Source: Alteraurantiacibacter aquimixticola (GTDB taxonomy: Bacteria; Pseudomonadota; Alphaproteobacteria; Sphingomonadales; Sphingomonadaceae). From it: a DNA stretch of 64,000 bases. A model generated the notes under the pieces. That model was not told the origin of the DNA and made no database searches. It worked only from the letters and a program-made list of their open reading frames with translations. Below, one piece after another: positions 24,743-32,807 of this stretch. A program made the translations under genes and the position numbers. The DNA is taken from positions 933,280-997,279 of the forward strand of contig NZ_SSHH01000001.1 in the NCBI RefSeq assembly GCF_004965515.1, in the 5' to 3' direction. Numbering within the stretch: the stretch's first letter is position 1; the number at the start of each line of letters is the position of its first letter.

Positions 24743-25280
24743 GTTTGTCGACAGCCCGCTATACAGGCTCGAGCCTGGTGCGCGGTTCTTCATATGGTCA
24801 ACGCGTGAATGGATGAACGCTGCGAGTTCCCGTCGATGTGTTTGCGGTGTGATCGGCGGGGCCTTTGCTGCCCACGGGGTAGGTGAGGCCACGGATCATT
24901 TCCATCTCGCCATGCGCACGATGTTCCAGAACGCGCTGGTTCCGCTCTATTTCGGTTGCCGGAACCGGGAGACGGTGACCGAGCACGAAGCCGTCCTGCT
25001 TGCTGCCCTTGGTCATGCGTCTGAAGGGGTTGAGCCGGTCAAGGAGGTGGCGCGCGGGCTCGTGCATGCCGATATGGCGCCGGTTCTCGCACATGCATTG
25101 CGATCGGTGGCCAGCATATTCGATCAGGCCGGGCGTTCGTTTGGTCCGGTCCGGCACGGATTGGACAGGCCCACAATGCGCGAGCGGGTCGAGCGCCTTA
25201 TAGCGAATTTGCCTCCGTCACTGAAGCATACTGCCCGCTTCCGCGCGCGGGGTGCATCGGAGGGACCGGATCATGTATGA
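24735..25280 (+). CDS. Unknown protein, copy A of a three-member local family
   Basis: A 181-residue, mostly helical soluble protein with no signal peptide and no family I recognise. It starts MYEFVD, continues IWSTREWMNAAS, then a Cys-x-Cys pair (RRCVCG), then GAFAAHGVGEATDHFHLAMR and TVTEHEAVLLAALG. The next gene shares MYE-x-VD, WS-x-R-x-W, C-x-C, G-x-x-F-x-x-x-G, and V-x-E-x-EAV-x-L in the same order and spacing. This copy carries a longer basic C-terminus (about residues 140-181). It overlaps its neighbours by eight bases on both sides, within an iron-repressed operon that also encodes ferredoxin reductase and Fur. The Cys pair hints at metal or cluster binding; function is unknown. Confidence 0.7.
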   Translation: MYEFVDSPLYRLEPGARFFIWSTREWMNAASSRRCVCGVIGGAFAAHGVGEATDHFHLAMRTMFQNALVPLYFGCRNRETVTEHEAVLLAALGHASEGVEPVKEVARGLVHADMAPVLAHALRSVASIFDQAGRSFGPVRHGLDRPTMRERVERLIANLPPSLKHTARFRARGASEGPDHV

Positions 25281-25707
25281 ATGGGTCGACCGTTCTTATG
25301 ACGATCTCGAAGAGCGGCCGCAGCTGATCCTATGGTCGATGCGTCGCTGGTGGCTCGATACGGCTGCCAATGGCTGCGGTTGCTCGCGGGTTGGGCCGGT
25401 ATTCCAGAGTGTCGGCATGATGGCCGCCCTGCCGTTCTTCCAGATCATGATGCTTTCGCTTCGTGACACCATGGTCCAGCCCAAGCGCTTGGGACGAGAA
25501 AGCGTGTCCGAACAGGAAGCCGTTATTCTCTCGCTCTTGTCCTTCCCGGCAAGTCGCGACCCGGAAGCCGTGGCAGGCAGGCTTTCGGGTCTTGTCGCGC
25601 CTGCGAAGAAGCAGCGGACGGCAAGGGCGATAGCAGGGTTTGCAGCCAGATTTGTACCTACCGGGCTAAGCGGCTGGAAGCCCGATGAAGAAAGCAAGAT
25701 ACGATGA
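25273..25707 (+). CDS. Unknown protein, copy B of a three-member local family
   Basis: A 144-residue helical protein beginning MYEWVDRSYDDLEE, clearly related to the preceding gene: ILWSMRRWWLDTAANGCGCS aligns with its WSTREW...RRCVCG, then VGPVFQSVGMMAALPFFQIM, and SVSEQEAVILSLLSFP with its TVTEHEAVLLAAL. The C-terminus is short and basic. A tandem duplication is likely because even the gene junction (ATGTATGA) is repeated. Its stop overlaps the start of the ferredoxin-NADP reductase gene (ATGA), so the pair is stoichiometrically coupled to that enzyme. An electron-transfer or iron-release partner for the reductase is possible; no database family can be named. Confidence 0.7.
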   Translation: MYEWVDRSYDDLEERPQLILWSMRRWWLDTAANGCGCSRVGPVFQSVGMMAALPFFQIMMLSLRDTMVQPKRLGRESVSEQEAVILSLLSFPASRDPEAVAGRLSGLVAPAKKQRTARAIAGFAARFVPTGLSGWKPDEESKIR

Positions 25708-26516
25708 ATGAACTGGTTCACCAGGGCTTTGCGATGGAGCCGACAGGGGCGCTGAGCGTCGAGGAAGTTCGCTGGGTCCGCCATTGGAACGAGGGGTTGT
25801 TCAGCTTTGCGATCACGCGTCCGCGAAGCTTCCGCTTCCGTTCCGGCGAGTTCGTGATGCTGGGCCTCCCGGGCGATGGCCGGCCGCTATTGCGTGCCTA
25901 TTCCATCGCTTGCGCAAGCTATGCCGAGGAGCTGGAGTTTCTTTCCATCAAGGTGCCCGATGGGCCTTTGACCTCGCGGCTTTGCCATATCAAGCCGGGT
26001 GACCGCATCTATCTTGGTCGCAAGCCGACCGGAACGCTTGTGGCCGATGCCCTGAAGCCGGGCAGGCGGCTGTTCCTTCTTTCCACCGGCACCGGCCTCG
26101 CGCCTTTTCTCAGCCTGGTCCGTGATCCCGATATCTACGATGCATTCGGCGAGGTCATCCTCGTCCACTCGGTGCGCCGGGTTGCCGATCTGGCCTATCG
26201 CGACGAGCTGGAGAGCCACCTGGCGGGCGATCCGCTGGTGCAGGACCAGGCACTGGTGCAGTTCCACTACATCCCCACCGTCACCAGGGAGGCGTTCCAT
26301 ACGACGGGACGCATCGATCGCCTGATCGAGAACGGCAAGCTGTTCGAAGGCGTGACGGGCGCTCCCCGGCTCGACCCGGAAACGGACCGCGTAATGCTGT
26401 GCGGTTCGATGGAGATGAACAGGCATTTCGCCGAACTGCTCGAAGGGTGGGGGTTTCGTGAGGGGGCGAACAACAATCCCGGCGATTTCGTGATCGAGCG
26501 CGCATTCGTGGACTGA
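25704..26516 (+). CDS. fpr: Ferredoxin-NADP(+) reductase (bacterial subclass II)
   Basis: A 270-residue FAD enzyme that transfers electrons from NADPH to ferredoxin or flavodoxin. FAD motif RAYSIAC near residue 67 and a following stretch EFLSIKVPDGPLTSRL. The NADP fold has LLSTGTGLAPFLSLVRDP and VILVHSVRR; the CGSMEMN segment comes near the end and the C-terminus is FVIERAFVD, characteristic of subclass II Fpr. In other bacteria Fpr supplies electrons for iron release from bacterioferritin or from siderophores and haem. Its position, translationally coupled to copy B and two bases before copy C in a Fur-box operon, suggests it feeds these unknown proteins. Confidence 0.9.
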   Translation: MNELVHQGFAMEPTGALSVEEVRWVRHWNEGLFSFAITRPRSFRFRSGEFVMLGLPGDGRPLLRAYSIACASYAEELEFLSIKVPDGPLTSRLCHIKPGDRIYLGRKPTGTLVADALKPGRRLFLLSTGTGLAPFLSLVRDPDIYDAFGEVILVHSVRRVADLAYRDELESHLAGDPLVQDQALVQFHYIPTVTREAFHTTGRIDRLIENGKLFEGVTGAPRLDPETDRVMLCGSMEMNRHFAELLEGWGFREGANNNPGDFVIERAFVD

Positions 26517-26518
26517 CG

Positions 26519-27001
26519 ATGTATCACTCCGTTCCCCGTCCCGATCCCCAAGCGAGTGAGCTGCCCTTGCTGGTCAGGCTGTTCCGGGCATGGACGAGTG
26601 CGCGCCTGCTTGGCGACAATCCCTTGCCTGAAATGGCACGGGTGACGGGCAATCGGATGGAGACGCTCACCCTGGCGTCCGCCTGCGACAGCTTCTTCGC
26701 GCTTACGGAGGCCTGCATCGAGCGTCGCCTGATCGCGGGAGGAGCGGGGGATGCACACTTGTCCGGTGACGAGGTTGCATTGCTGGAGACGATCCGGGAG
26801 ACGCCCCTGCTGACTTCGCTTGGCCCAAACTCGCGGGTGCCGCACGGCCTGCCCGGCGCATTGCAGTGGGCGGCCATGTCCGTGCTGCAGGCACTGGGCG
26901 AGGATGGGTGGGAAATCTCGCGCAAAGCAGGAGTTGTCGAAGGACCGGTGCAGACTTGTCCCTTCGCGAGATCTCCGCATCGGATTGGGCGGGCGGCCTG
27001 A
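26519..27001 (+). CDS. Unknown protein, divergent copy C of local family
   Basis: A 160-residue soluble helical protein starting MYHSVPRPD. It keeps parts of the copy A/B pattern: LFRAWTSARLLG in the place of WS-x-R-x-W, MARVTGNRMETLTLASACDSFFAL, and HLSGDEVALLETIR in the place of V-x-E-x-EAV-x-L. It lacks the Cys-x-Cys pair. Its C-terminal third (PHGLPGALQWAAMSVLQALG) is unrelated to the others. It sits between fpr and fur with two-base and zero-base gaps. I treat it as a remote homologue; a profile comparison would be needed to confirm. Confidence 0.6.
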   Translation: MYHSVPRPDPQASELPLLVRLFRAWTSARLLGDNPLPEMARVTGNRMETLTLASACDSFFALTEACIERRLIAGGAGDAHLSGDEVALLETIRETPLLTSLGPNSRVPHGLPGALQWAAMSVLQALGEDGWEISRKAGVVEGPVQTCPFARSPHRIGRAA

Positions 27002-27433
27002 GTGCGCGTAATGGAAGAAGCGATCGATCTGGAAACATTGTGCCAGCAAAAGGGGCTGCGAATGACGGACCAGCGCCGCACGATTGCTGCCGTGCTTTCC
27101 AAGGCCAAGGATCATCCCGACATAGAGGAAATACATCGACGCGCGGCGTTGCGTGACAGCAGGATAAGCCTCGCGACCGTCTATCGAACGATGAACCTGA
27201 TGGAAGAGCTCGGTTTGGTCGACCGGCACGAATTCGGCGACGGGAGAGCGCGTTTCGAAGCGGCTCCCGACGCGCATCACGACCACATCATCAATGTGGA
27301 AACAGGAGAGATCGTCGAGTTCGTCGATCCCGAACTCGAGATACTTCAGCGACAGATCGCCGAACGCCTGGGTTACCGTCTCGTCGATCATCGCGTGGAG
27401 CTGTTCGCGGTCAGGCTGAACCAGGATGAATAG
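27002..27433 (+). CDS. fur: Ferric uptake regulator, Fur family
   Basis: A 143-residue (GTG start 27002) or 140-residue (ATG 27011) metalloregulator. The winged helix contains GLRMTDQRRTIAAVL and SRISLATVYRTMNLMEELGL. The regulatory site is DAHHDHIINVETGEIVEFVD, the His cluster typical of alphaproteobacterial Fur/Mur. The C-terminal CxxC pairs of Zur are absent, distinguishing it from the regulator at 4827. It directly follows copy C and is the last gene of the operon, so if it binds the upstream site it would repress its own synthesis. Whether it senses iron or manganese cannot be read from sequence. Confidence 0.85.
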   Translation: MRVMEEAIDLETLCQQKGLRMTDQRRTIAAVLSKAKDHPDIEEIHRRAALRDSRISLATVYRTMNLMEELGLVDRHEFGDGRARFEAAPDAHHDHIINVETGEIVEFVDPELEILQRQIAERLGYRLVDHRVELFAVRLNQDE

Positions 27434-27522
27434 GCCTCGCGGATAGGCGATCCGTAGCGCGGGCGTTTGGCACTGACGCAAACCGCAGTTGCACTCGCCT
27501 TGAAGCGCCGGGAGGAAAGTAT

Positions 27523-27723
27523 GTGCTGAAGTTATTCCGACGGGTAGCGCTTGTCGAAGGCATGACGACGATCCCGCTGTTCTTCGTGGCGATGCCTCTC
27601 AAATATGTCTGGGACCATCGATTGACGCTGAATCCTCCAAATGATCCGGAGCATTCCCGCATACCAATTACCTATCGGCATTCGAAACTTGCGGGCGCGA
27701 GGGTTGACCCGACACCGCGATAG
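27523..27723 (+). pseudogene. Truncated DUF3817-like membrane protein remnant
   Basis: After GGAGG, a GTG at 27523 opens FRRVALVEGMTTIPLFFVAM followed by PLKYVWD, which looks like the N-terminal third of DUF3817 proteins (usually about 95 residues with three helices). Similarity ends after residue ~35; the rest (NPPNDPEHSRIPITYRHSK) is not membrane-like and overlaps the tannase 3' end. I read it as a gene cut by a past rearrangement at about 27625. Confidence 0.5.
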
Positions 27724-29291
27724 CGCGCCTGTTTCGGATAGGGGCATAGCGGGCGCTGCATTTCGATTTCCGACGGGTCGGCAGTGCTGAACCTCGTGGC
27801 GATGATCTCTTCGGGCGCTTCCCCGCGCTCGGTCCAGGCGATGAGGGCGGAGAACATGTCGTGACGCGGGTCGTCGGACGGGGGAAGGGGAGGGATGCCC
27901 AGCGTGGCGTTGAAGGCATCCGGGCCTGTCCCGCCGCCGCAATGCATGACGCCGGGTGCGAGGTAGAGGCGGGCGCTTTCCGCCATGGCAGCTTCACCGA
28001 TCCCCGCGGTTTGGCGATTGAAGAAGTCGACCGACTGGCCGGGCGCGACCAGCGTGTCCGCCAGTCCGTGATAGATCATCAGCTTGCGCCCGCGCGCCGC
28101 GAATTCGCCCAGGCTTCCCCGGGTTGCATCGTTGACGATCGGGCCGAGCCGGTCGTGGACGAGCGGCATGTTGCGGTGGAAATCGAAATTGCGCCAATCC
28201 CAGCTGGCGCCATGGACCCATTTGAACAGGCCGGAAAAGGGCGGCTGATCGTTGATGGGCGTCTGCAGGAAGGACCAGCCGAACAGGCCCGGAACCTCGC
28301 TGCCCGGCAGCCAGCCGTAATAGGCAGGGCTTCCATCCGCATTGGTGGGGCCGGAATAAAAGGCGCGGGCCGTCGCGACCTCCTCATCGGTCAGGCAGCT
28401 GTCCGAGGCGCCCGCCTGGCATTGCAGCACACCGGGATCGAAGTCGCAGGCCATCGGATCGGAGATGAAACTGTCCCCGGCCAGCGCGTGTCCCTGCGCC
28501 CAGCATGTGGAGATGGCCGCGCGGTTGAGCAGTTTGAGCTTGGTATCCGACAGGAAGCTGCCCGGTGTGCGATGCGCGGCGGCATAATCCCACAGCACGG
28601 CAGCATGGCCCCAGGTCCGATGAATGACGGGAGCGCCGACCAGGATTCCGTCATAGTCATCGGGGTAGAACATGGCCTCGATCAGGCCCTGCTGCCCGCC
28701 GGTCGAACAGCCGGTATAGTATGACCGTCCGGCCTCGCGTCCGTAAAAGGCGCGGGTGATGGCCTTGCCGGTTTCGGTCATCACATTGGTGGAAAGCCGA
28801 CCCCAATCGCGCCACTTTCGCGGGCTTCCGATCAACGCATCGCCTTCGAGCGGGGAGGCAGGGGCCGTCCCGGCATCTGTGGTGGCAGTGGCAAAGCCGC
28901 GCCGCAGCCCGTCCGCCATGCCGGAATATCCGGTGGTGAAGGTGCCGGCGAAACCGCCGCTGCCATTGCCGTGGAACACGCCTTCCCAGCCCTGCAGGGG
29001 CAGCCAGATCTCGACGCCGATATCCGAATCCGGGGCGGAGCGTACGCGGGCGACGACGCGGCAGAAGGCGGGATAGCCGGGCGTATCACCCATCAGGCTG
29101 CGCTGGTCGTCCTGCGCCGGAACGAGTTCTGCGCTTTCGATGACCGCATCGTCGAGGCGCAGGCCGGAAAGGGCGCTGCAATCCTCAGCGCTCCTCGCAT
29201 CTCCCGATGCTTCATGCGCCGCCACGGTAGATGGGGCAGCCAGCGCGGCTGCCATGGCCGACAGGGCGATCAGCGTCTTCGTTCCGGTCAT
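27672..29291 (-). CDS. Tannase/feruloyl esterase family protein
   Basis: A 539-residue exported alpha/beta hydrolase (signal to about APSTVAAHE). The family CS-D-HC motif is visible: GCSTGGQQG with the nucleophile Ser next to Cys, an Asp in HGLADTLVAPG, and VMHCGGG with catalytic His next to Cys. The Cys residues form the disulfide linking the active site. It hydrolyses aromatic or other esters in the periplasm. The start at ATG 29291 lies four bases after the acetoacetyl-CoA synthetase stop, so it is co-transcribed with it. The exact ester substrate cannot be read; feruloyl, tannic or MHET-type esters are all known in the family. Confidence 0.85.
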   Translation of the reverse strand: MTGTKTLIALSAMAAALAAPSTVAAHEASGDARSAEDCSALSGLRLDDAVIESAELVPAQDDQRSLMGDTPGYPAFCRVVARVRSAPDSDIGVEIWLPLQGWEGVFHGNGSGGFAGTFTTGYSGMADGLRRGFATATTDAGTAPASPLEGDALIGSPRKWRDWGRLSTNVMTETGKAITRAFYGREAGRSYYTGCSTGGQQGLIEAMFYPDDYDGILVGAPVIHRTWGHAAVLWDYAAAHRTPGSFLSDTKLKLLNRAAISTCWAQGHALAGDSFISDPMACDFDPGVLQCQAGASDSCLTDEEVATARAFYSGPTNADGSPAYYGWLPGSEVPGLFGWSFLQTPINDQPPFSGLFKWVHGASWDWRNFDFHRNMPLVHDRLGPIVNDATRGSLGEFAARGRKLMIYHGLADTLVAPGQSVDFFNRQTAGIGEAAMAESARLYLAPGVMHCGGGTGPDAFNATLGIPPLPPSDDPRHDMFSALIAWTERGEAPEEIIATRFSTADPSEIEMQRPLCPYPKQARYRGVGSTLAPASFECR

Positions 29292-29295
29292 TTGC

Positions 29296-31317
29296 CTATT
29301 CCACTCCTTCAAGCGCGCCTTGTTGCCACGTATTTGCCTGCGAAACATACCAATCCAGCACTTCGGGGTTCTGGGTTAGGTTGCGATCGATCACCTTGGC
29401 CAGCGGCCAGCCCGAAAACAGGCGTTTGATCGGCAGTTCCTGCTTCTTACCGCTCAGCGTACGCGGGATGCCCGGCGCTGCGATGAAGTGATCGGGAATG
29501 AAGCGCGGGGAAAGCTTTTCGCGAATGGCCGAGGAGGCCGCCGCCATCATTCCCTCGTCGAGCGAGCTGTTCGCGGCGGGCACGACGAACATGAGGAGCT
29601 GGCTATCGCCGCCTTCCACCTCAAGCTCGATCACCAGCGTATCTTCCACGCCATCGATCGTTTCGACCGCCGCATAAATCTCTGCCGTTCCCATGCGCAG
29701 GCCGTGGCGGTTGATGGTCGCATCGCTCCTGCCGGAAATCGCGCAGCTGCCATCGGGGTGGATGGTCAGCCAGTCGCCATGGCGCCAGATGCCTTCCCAT
29801 TCCTCGAAATAGGTCGAGCAGTAGCGTTGGGCCTCCTCATCGCCCCAGAAATAGAGCGGCATGCTGGGGAAGGGCTTGGTGCAGACCAGCTCCCCCACCT
29901 CGCCGGTCACCGCTTTGCCATTCTCGTCCCACGCCTCGATCGCGGCGCCAAGGTGACGGCACTGGAGGCGGCCCGGCGTGGGCGGCAATTCGCGGTTTCC
30001 GGACATGAAGGCGGCGGCGATATCGGTTCCGCCCGATATGTTGCACCACCAGATGCCGGGCTTGCCGATCTTCGCGAATTCGCTGGTACCCCACGCTTCG
30101 GACGGGCCGTCCAGCACGGAGCCGGTGGTGCCCAGCGCACGGATCGCGGAAAGGTCGCCCGTCTCTGACAGGACGAGGCCCTCCTTGCGGCAATTGGCGT
30201 AGAAGGCGGCACCAGCACCGAACCACGTCACCTTGTGGCGCGCAGCGAAGGACCACAGCGCGTGCCAGTCCGGCTCCTGCCCGGTGCCCTTGGGCGCACC
30301 GTCATAAAGGCAGATCGTCGTGCCGCTCAGCAGCCCGCCGACCTGCACGTTCCACATCACCCAGCCGGTCGAGCTGTACCAGTGGAAGCGCTCGCCGAAA
30401 TTGTTCGCGGAATAGCTGGCGCCGAGGTCGAGATGCATGTTTCCGACATGGCCGGTCAGGATCACCCCGCCATGGCCGTGGACCATCGGTTTGGGCGGGC
30501 CGGTGGTGCCGCTGGAATAGAGGATCCAGAGCGGGTGTTCGAAGGGTACGGCCACGGGCTCGAATTCAGCGACGGCCTCGTCATCGTGTGCAATGGCGTC
30601 GGCGAAGGAAATGGCGTTGGCGACTTGGCCTGCCGCATCGCGCGAGCGGACGATCATCACGCTCGTCACCGTGGGGAGGCCGGCCAGGATTTCGTGCACG
30701 GTGGTCGACCGGTCGCGCGGTTTGCCACCGTAATGTACGCCATCGGCGGCGATCAGCACCTTGGGTTCGGCCTGCCGGAACCGGTCGAGCACGGCGGGCG
30801 TGCCCATGTCCGGGGCGCACATCGTCCAGACCGCGCCAAGGCTGACGCAGGCGAGCATGGCGATGACGGCCTCGGGGCCGTTCGGCAGGTAGGCCGCAAC
30901 CCGGTCGCCGCAGTCGACGCCATTCTCCCGCAAGGTGAGGGCGAGCGAGGCGCTGCGCCGCCTGAGCTCGCGCCAGCTGATCTCCTCCACCTCGCCCCGT
31001 TCGTTCTCCGCGATGATGGCGGGCTGGCCTGCCGCATCGGCAAGCTCCGCATGGCGAAACACTTCGCGCGCGTAATTGACGCTCGCACCTTTGAACCAGC
31101 GCGCGAAAGGCATGGTCCCTTCGACCACCTGCTGGAAGGGCGTGGGCGAGCGGACGTCGAAATAGTCCCACACGCTGCGCCAGAAGCCGTCGAGGTCTTG
31201 CGTCGACCATTCCCACATCGCCTCGTAATCGGCGAATTCGAGGTTGCGTTCGCGCTTCAGCCAGTCGCGATAGAGGGCAAGCCGGGGGACGAATTGCGGG
31301 TCAGCGATATCGGCCAT
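29296..31317 (-). CDS. Acetoacetyl-CoA synthetase
   Basis: A 673-residue adenylate-forming ligase that activates acetoacetate (EC 6.2.1.16). It has the family N-terminus (FWRSVWDYFDV, MPFARWFKGASVNYA), the AMP-binding P-loop YSSGTTGPPKPMVHGHGG, YDGAPKG, ISGGTDIAAAF, and C-terminal GRSDATINRHGLRMGTAE with a lysine motif LSGKKQELPIKRL. Length and order fit AacS well. It turns acetoacetate from leucine, terpene-type or ketone breakdown into thiolase substrate and so links to the beta-oxidation genes downstream. An AraC-type regulator lies 152 bases upstream on the same strand. Confidence 0.9.
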   Translation of the reverse strand: MADIADPQFVPRLALYRDWLKRERNLEFADYEAMWEWSTQDLDGFWRSVWDYFDVRSPTPFQQVVEGTMPFARWFKGASVNYAREVFRHAELADAAGQPAIIAENERGEVEEISWRELRRRSASLALTLRENGVDCGDRVAAYLPNGPEAVIAMLACVSLGAVWTMCAPDMGTPAVLDRFRQAEPKVLIAADGVHYGGKPRDRSTTVHEILAGLPTVTSVMIVRSRDAAGQVANAISFADAIAHDDEAVAEFEPVAVPFEHPLWILYSSGTTGPPKPMVHGHGGVILTGHVGNMHLDLGASYSANNFGERFHWYSSTGWVMWNVQVGGLLSGTTICLYDGAPKGTGQEPDWHALWSFAARHKVTWFGAGAAFYANCRKEGLVLSETGDLSAIRALGTTGSVLDGPSEAWGTSEFAKIGKPGIWWCNISGGTDIAAAFMSGNRELPPTPGRLQCRHLGAAIEAWDENGKAVTGEVGELVCTKPFPSMPLYFWGDEEAQRYCSTYFEEWEGIWRHGDWLTIHPDGSCAISGRSDATINRHGLRMGTAEIYAAVETIDGVEDTLVIELEVEGGDSQLLMFVVPAANSSLDEGMMAAASSAIREKLSPRFIPDHFIAAPGIPRTLSGKKQELPIKRLFSGWPLAKVIDRNLTQNPEVLDWYVSQANTWQQGALEGVE

Positions 31318-31469
31318 GCGTCAACTTCCGTCCCAAGGGATCCTCCTGAATATTCGTCCGGCGCGACATCGCGCGAAGTCGGGCAAATCCAGCATTGCGG
31401 GCGGCGGAAATGAATGACCCGTCTGACACGGGGATTTGATGGGAGTGACTTGATGGGCGTGGCGGGCCC

Positions 31470-32609
31470 CTAAGGCTCGATGATCCTCAGCGGCCGACGC
31501 TCCGCCAGCAGCGCGCTGGCATTGGCCATCCGGCCTGCATCGCCAATGTGCTGCGCGCGATAGTCGGACGGGCTGGTGCCCGCCCAGGAGATGAAATGGC
31601 GCGAGAAACTGCCCGGCTCGCTGAAGCCCAGCAGCATGCCGATCTCCTGTATCGGCAGGTCGCTGGCGAGCAGGTAAGCGCTGGCCGCTTCACCGCGCAG
31701 CCTTGTGCGCAGGTTCTGGAAATTCTCGCCTTCCTGCGAAAGGTGATGGCGCAGCTGCCGCGGGCTGGAGGAGACGCGATCGGCAACCTGCTCGATGGTC
31801 GGAAACCAGCTGCCGAGCCGCTGCAGGTCGATGATCGCCTTGCGGGTACGGGTGGTCCAGTCGGGCGGGCGGATATCGGCCGCGAACCAGTCGGGCTCGG
31901 TGGCGCAATAATCCTGGTATTCGCGTACCGAGCGGCGCAGCAGCGGGCGGTTGAGGTCACGCATGTCGTAGGTGAGCATGTCCTCGGGCGCGCCGAAGGT
32001 GACCGGGCATCCGAACAATGCGGACGGGTCGAAACGCTCCGCATTTCCGGGTTCGGAGACGGACAGGCCCTTCATCTTGAGCGGCCGCCCGATCAGCCAG
32101 CCGAAGAACTGGTAGATCCAGATGAAGCGCACCCAGACCAGCATGGCCCGGTTGACGCCCGGAATTGTCCGATAGGCGCAGGCGTGGCGCAGCGCGCCGC
32201 AAGCCTCGGGAAACAGCTGCGCCCCCACATCGGGCGTCATCGCATTGGTGAAGCGCACGCTGAAGCGGATGGCTTCGCCCAGATTGGCCGCCTGCAACAG
32301 GCACAGGATCCGCTCATCCTCCAGCGCCAAGCGTGAGCCCTGCGGAAGGAAGCCGAGATAGACATCGTCGAGGGCGATCTGGACCTGCCGCACCAGTCGG
32401 ACGAAGTCGCGACCGCCGATGGCGATGGCGGGATCGTTGAGGATGGCAGGGTCGATCCCGGCGGCTTCGAGCAATTTATGCGGGTCATGGCCCTGGAGGA
32501 CGGCCCCTTGCAGCAGCTCGCCAATGGTTGCCCCGCCAAGGCCGTGTGCAGGCTCGACCAGACCGGGCGTAGAGGCCGCCAGGCATGGGGTAGGCATCGC
32601 TTGACCCAT
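31470..32609 (-). CDS. AraC-family transcriptional regulator
   Basis: A 379-residue regulator with an N-terminal arabinose_bd-type sensing domain (about residues 20-210: IGELLQGAVLQGHDP, GGRDFVRLVRQVQ, GFLPQGSRLALEDE) and a C-terminal AraC DNA-binding domain (PTIEQVADRVSSSPRQLRHH, then DLPIQEIGMLLGFSEPGSFS). Domains of this kind often sense long acyl or sterol-like ligands. I use ATG 32609; it overlaps by one base the stop of a possible 51-codon ORF. It probably controls the acetoacetyl-CoA synthetase/tannase unit on the same strand. Confidence 0.85.
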   Translation of the reverse strand: MGQAMPTPCLAASTPGLVEPAHGLGGATIGELLQGAVLQGHDPHKLLEAAGIDPAILNDPAIAIGGRDFVRLVRQVQIALDDVYLGFLPQGSRLALEDERILCLLQAANLGEAIRFSVRFTNAMTPDVGAQLFPEACGALRHACAYRTIPGVNRAMLVWVRFIWIYQFFGWLIGRPLKMKGLSVSEPGNAERFDPSALFGCPVTFGAPEDMLTYDMRDLNRPLLRRSVREYQDYCATEPDWFAADIRPPDWTTRTRKAIIDLQRLGSWFPTIEQVADRVSSSPRQLRHHLSQEGENFQNLRTRLRGEAASAYLLASDLPIQEIGMLLGFSEPGSFSRHFISWAGTSPSDYRAQHIGDAGRMANASALLAERRPLRIIEP

Positions 32610-32764
32610 TATCGGCACCCGCCCCGATGCGAGGCGCAAGCGGCGGTATCCGCGTTGAGCACTATTTCTCTCCCTATTGCGGACGAGGCCGCTGCCAAGG
32701 CTTTGCTGGCTTGATGCAAGGCATAGGTCCGGGCTATTGCCCTGTTTAGTGCTTCGGCGGACAT
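32609..32764 (-). CDS. Possible 51-aa upstream ORF coupled to araC gene
   Basis: From ATG 32764 the minus strand encodes MSAEALNRAIARTYALHQAS, continuing to TAA at 32609-32611, which overlaps the regulator ATG (TAATG). The Ser/Ala-rich helix has moderate coding bias but a poor Shine-Dalgarno. It may be a leader peptide or chance; no family is recognised. Confidence 0.25.
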   Translation of the reverse strand: MSAEALNRAIARTYALHQASKALAAASSAIGREIVLNADTAACASHRGGCR

Positions 32765-32807
32765 GATTGTGTCTTTACCGGACAAGTAGGGGGAGAAGGT
32801 TCCGGAC

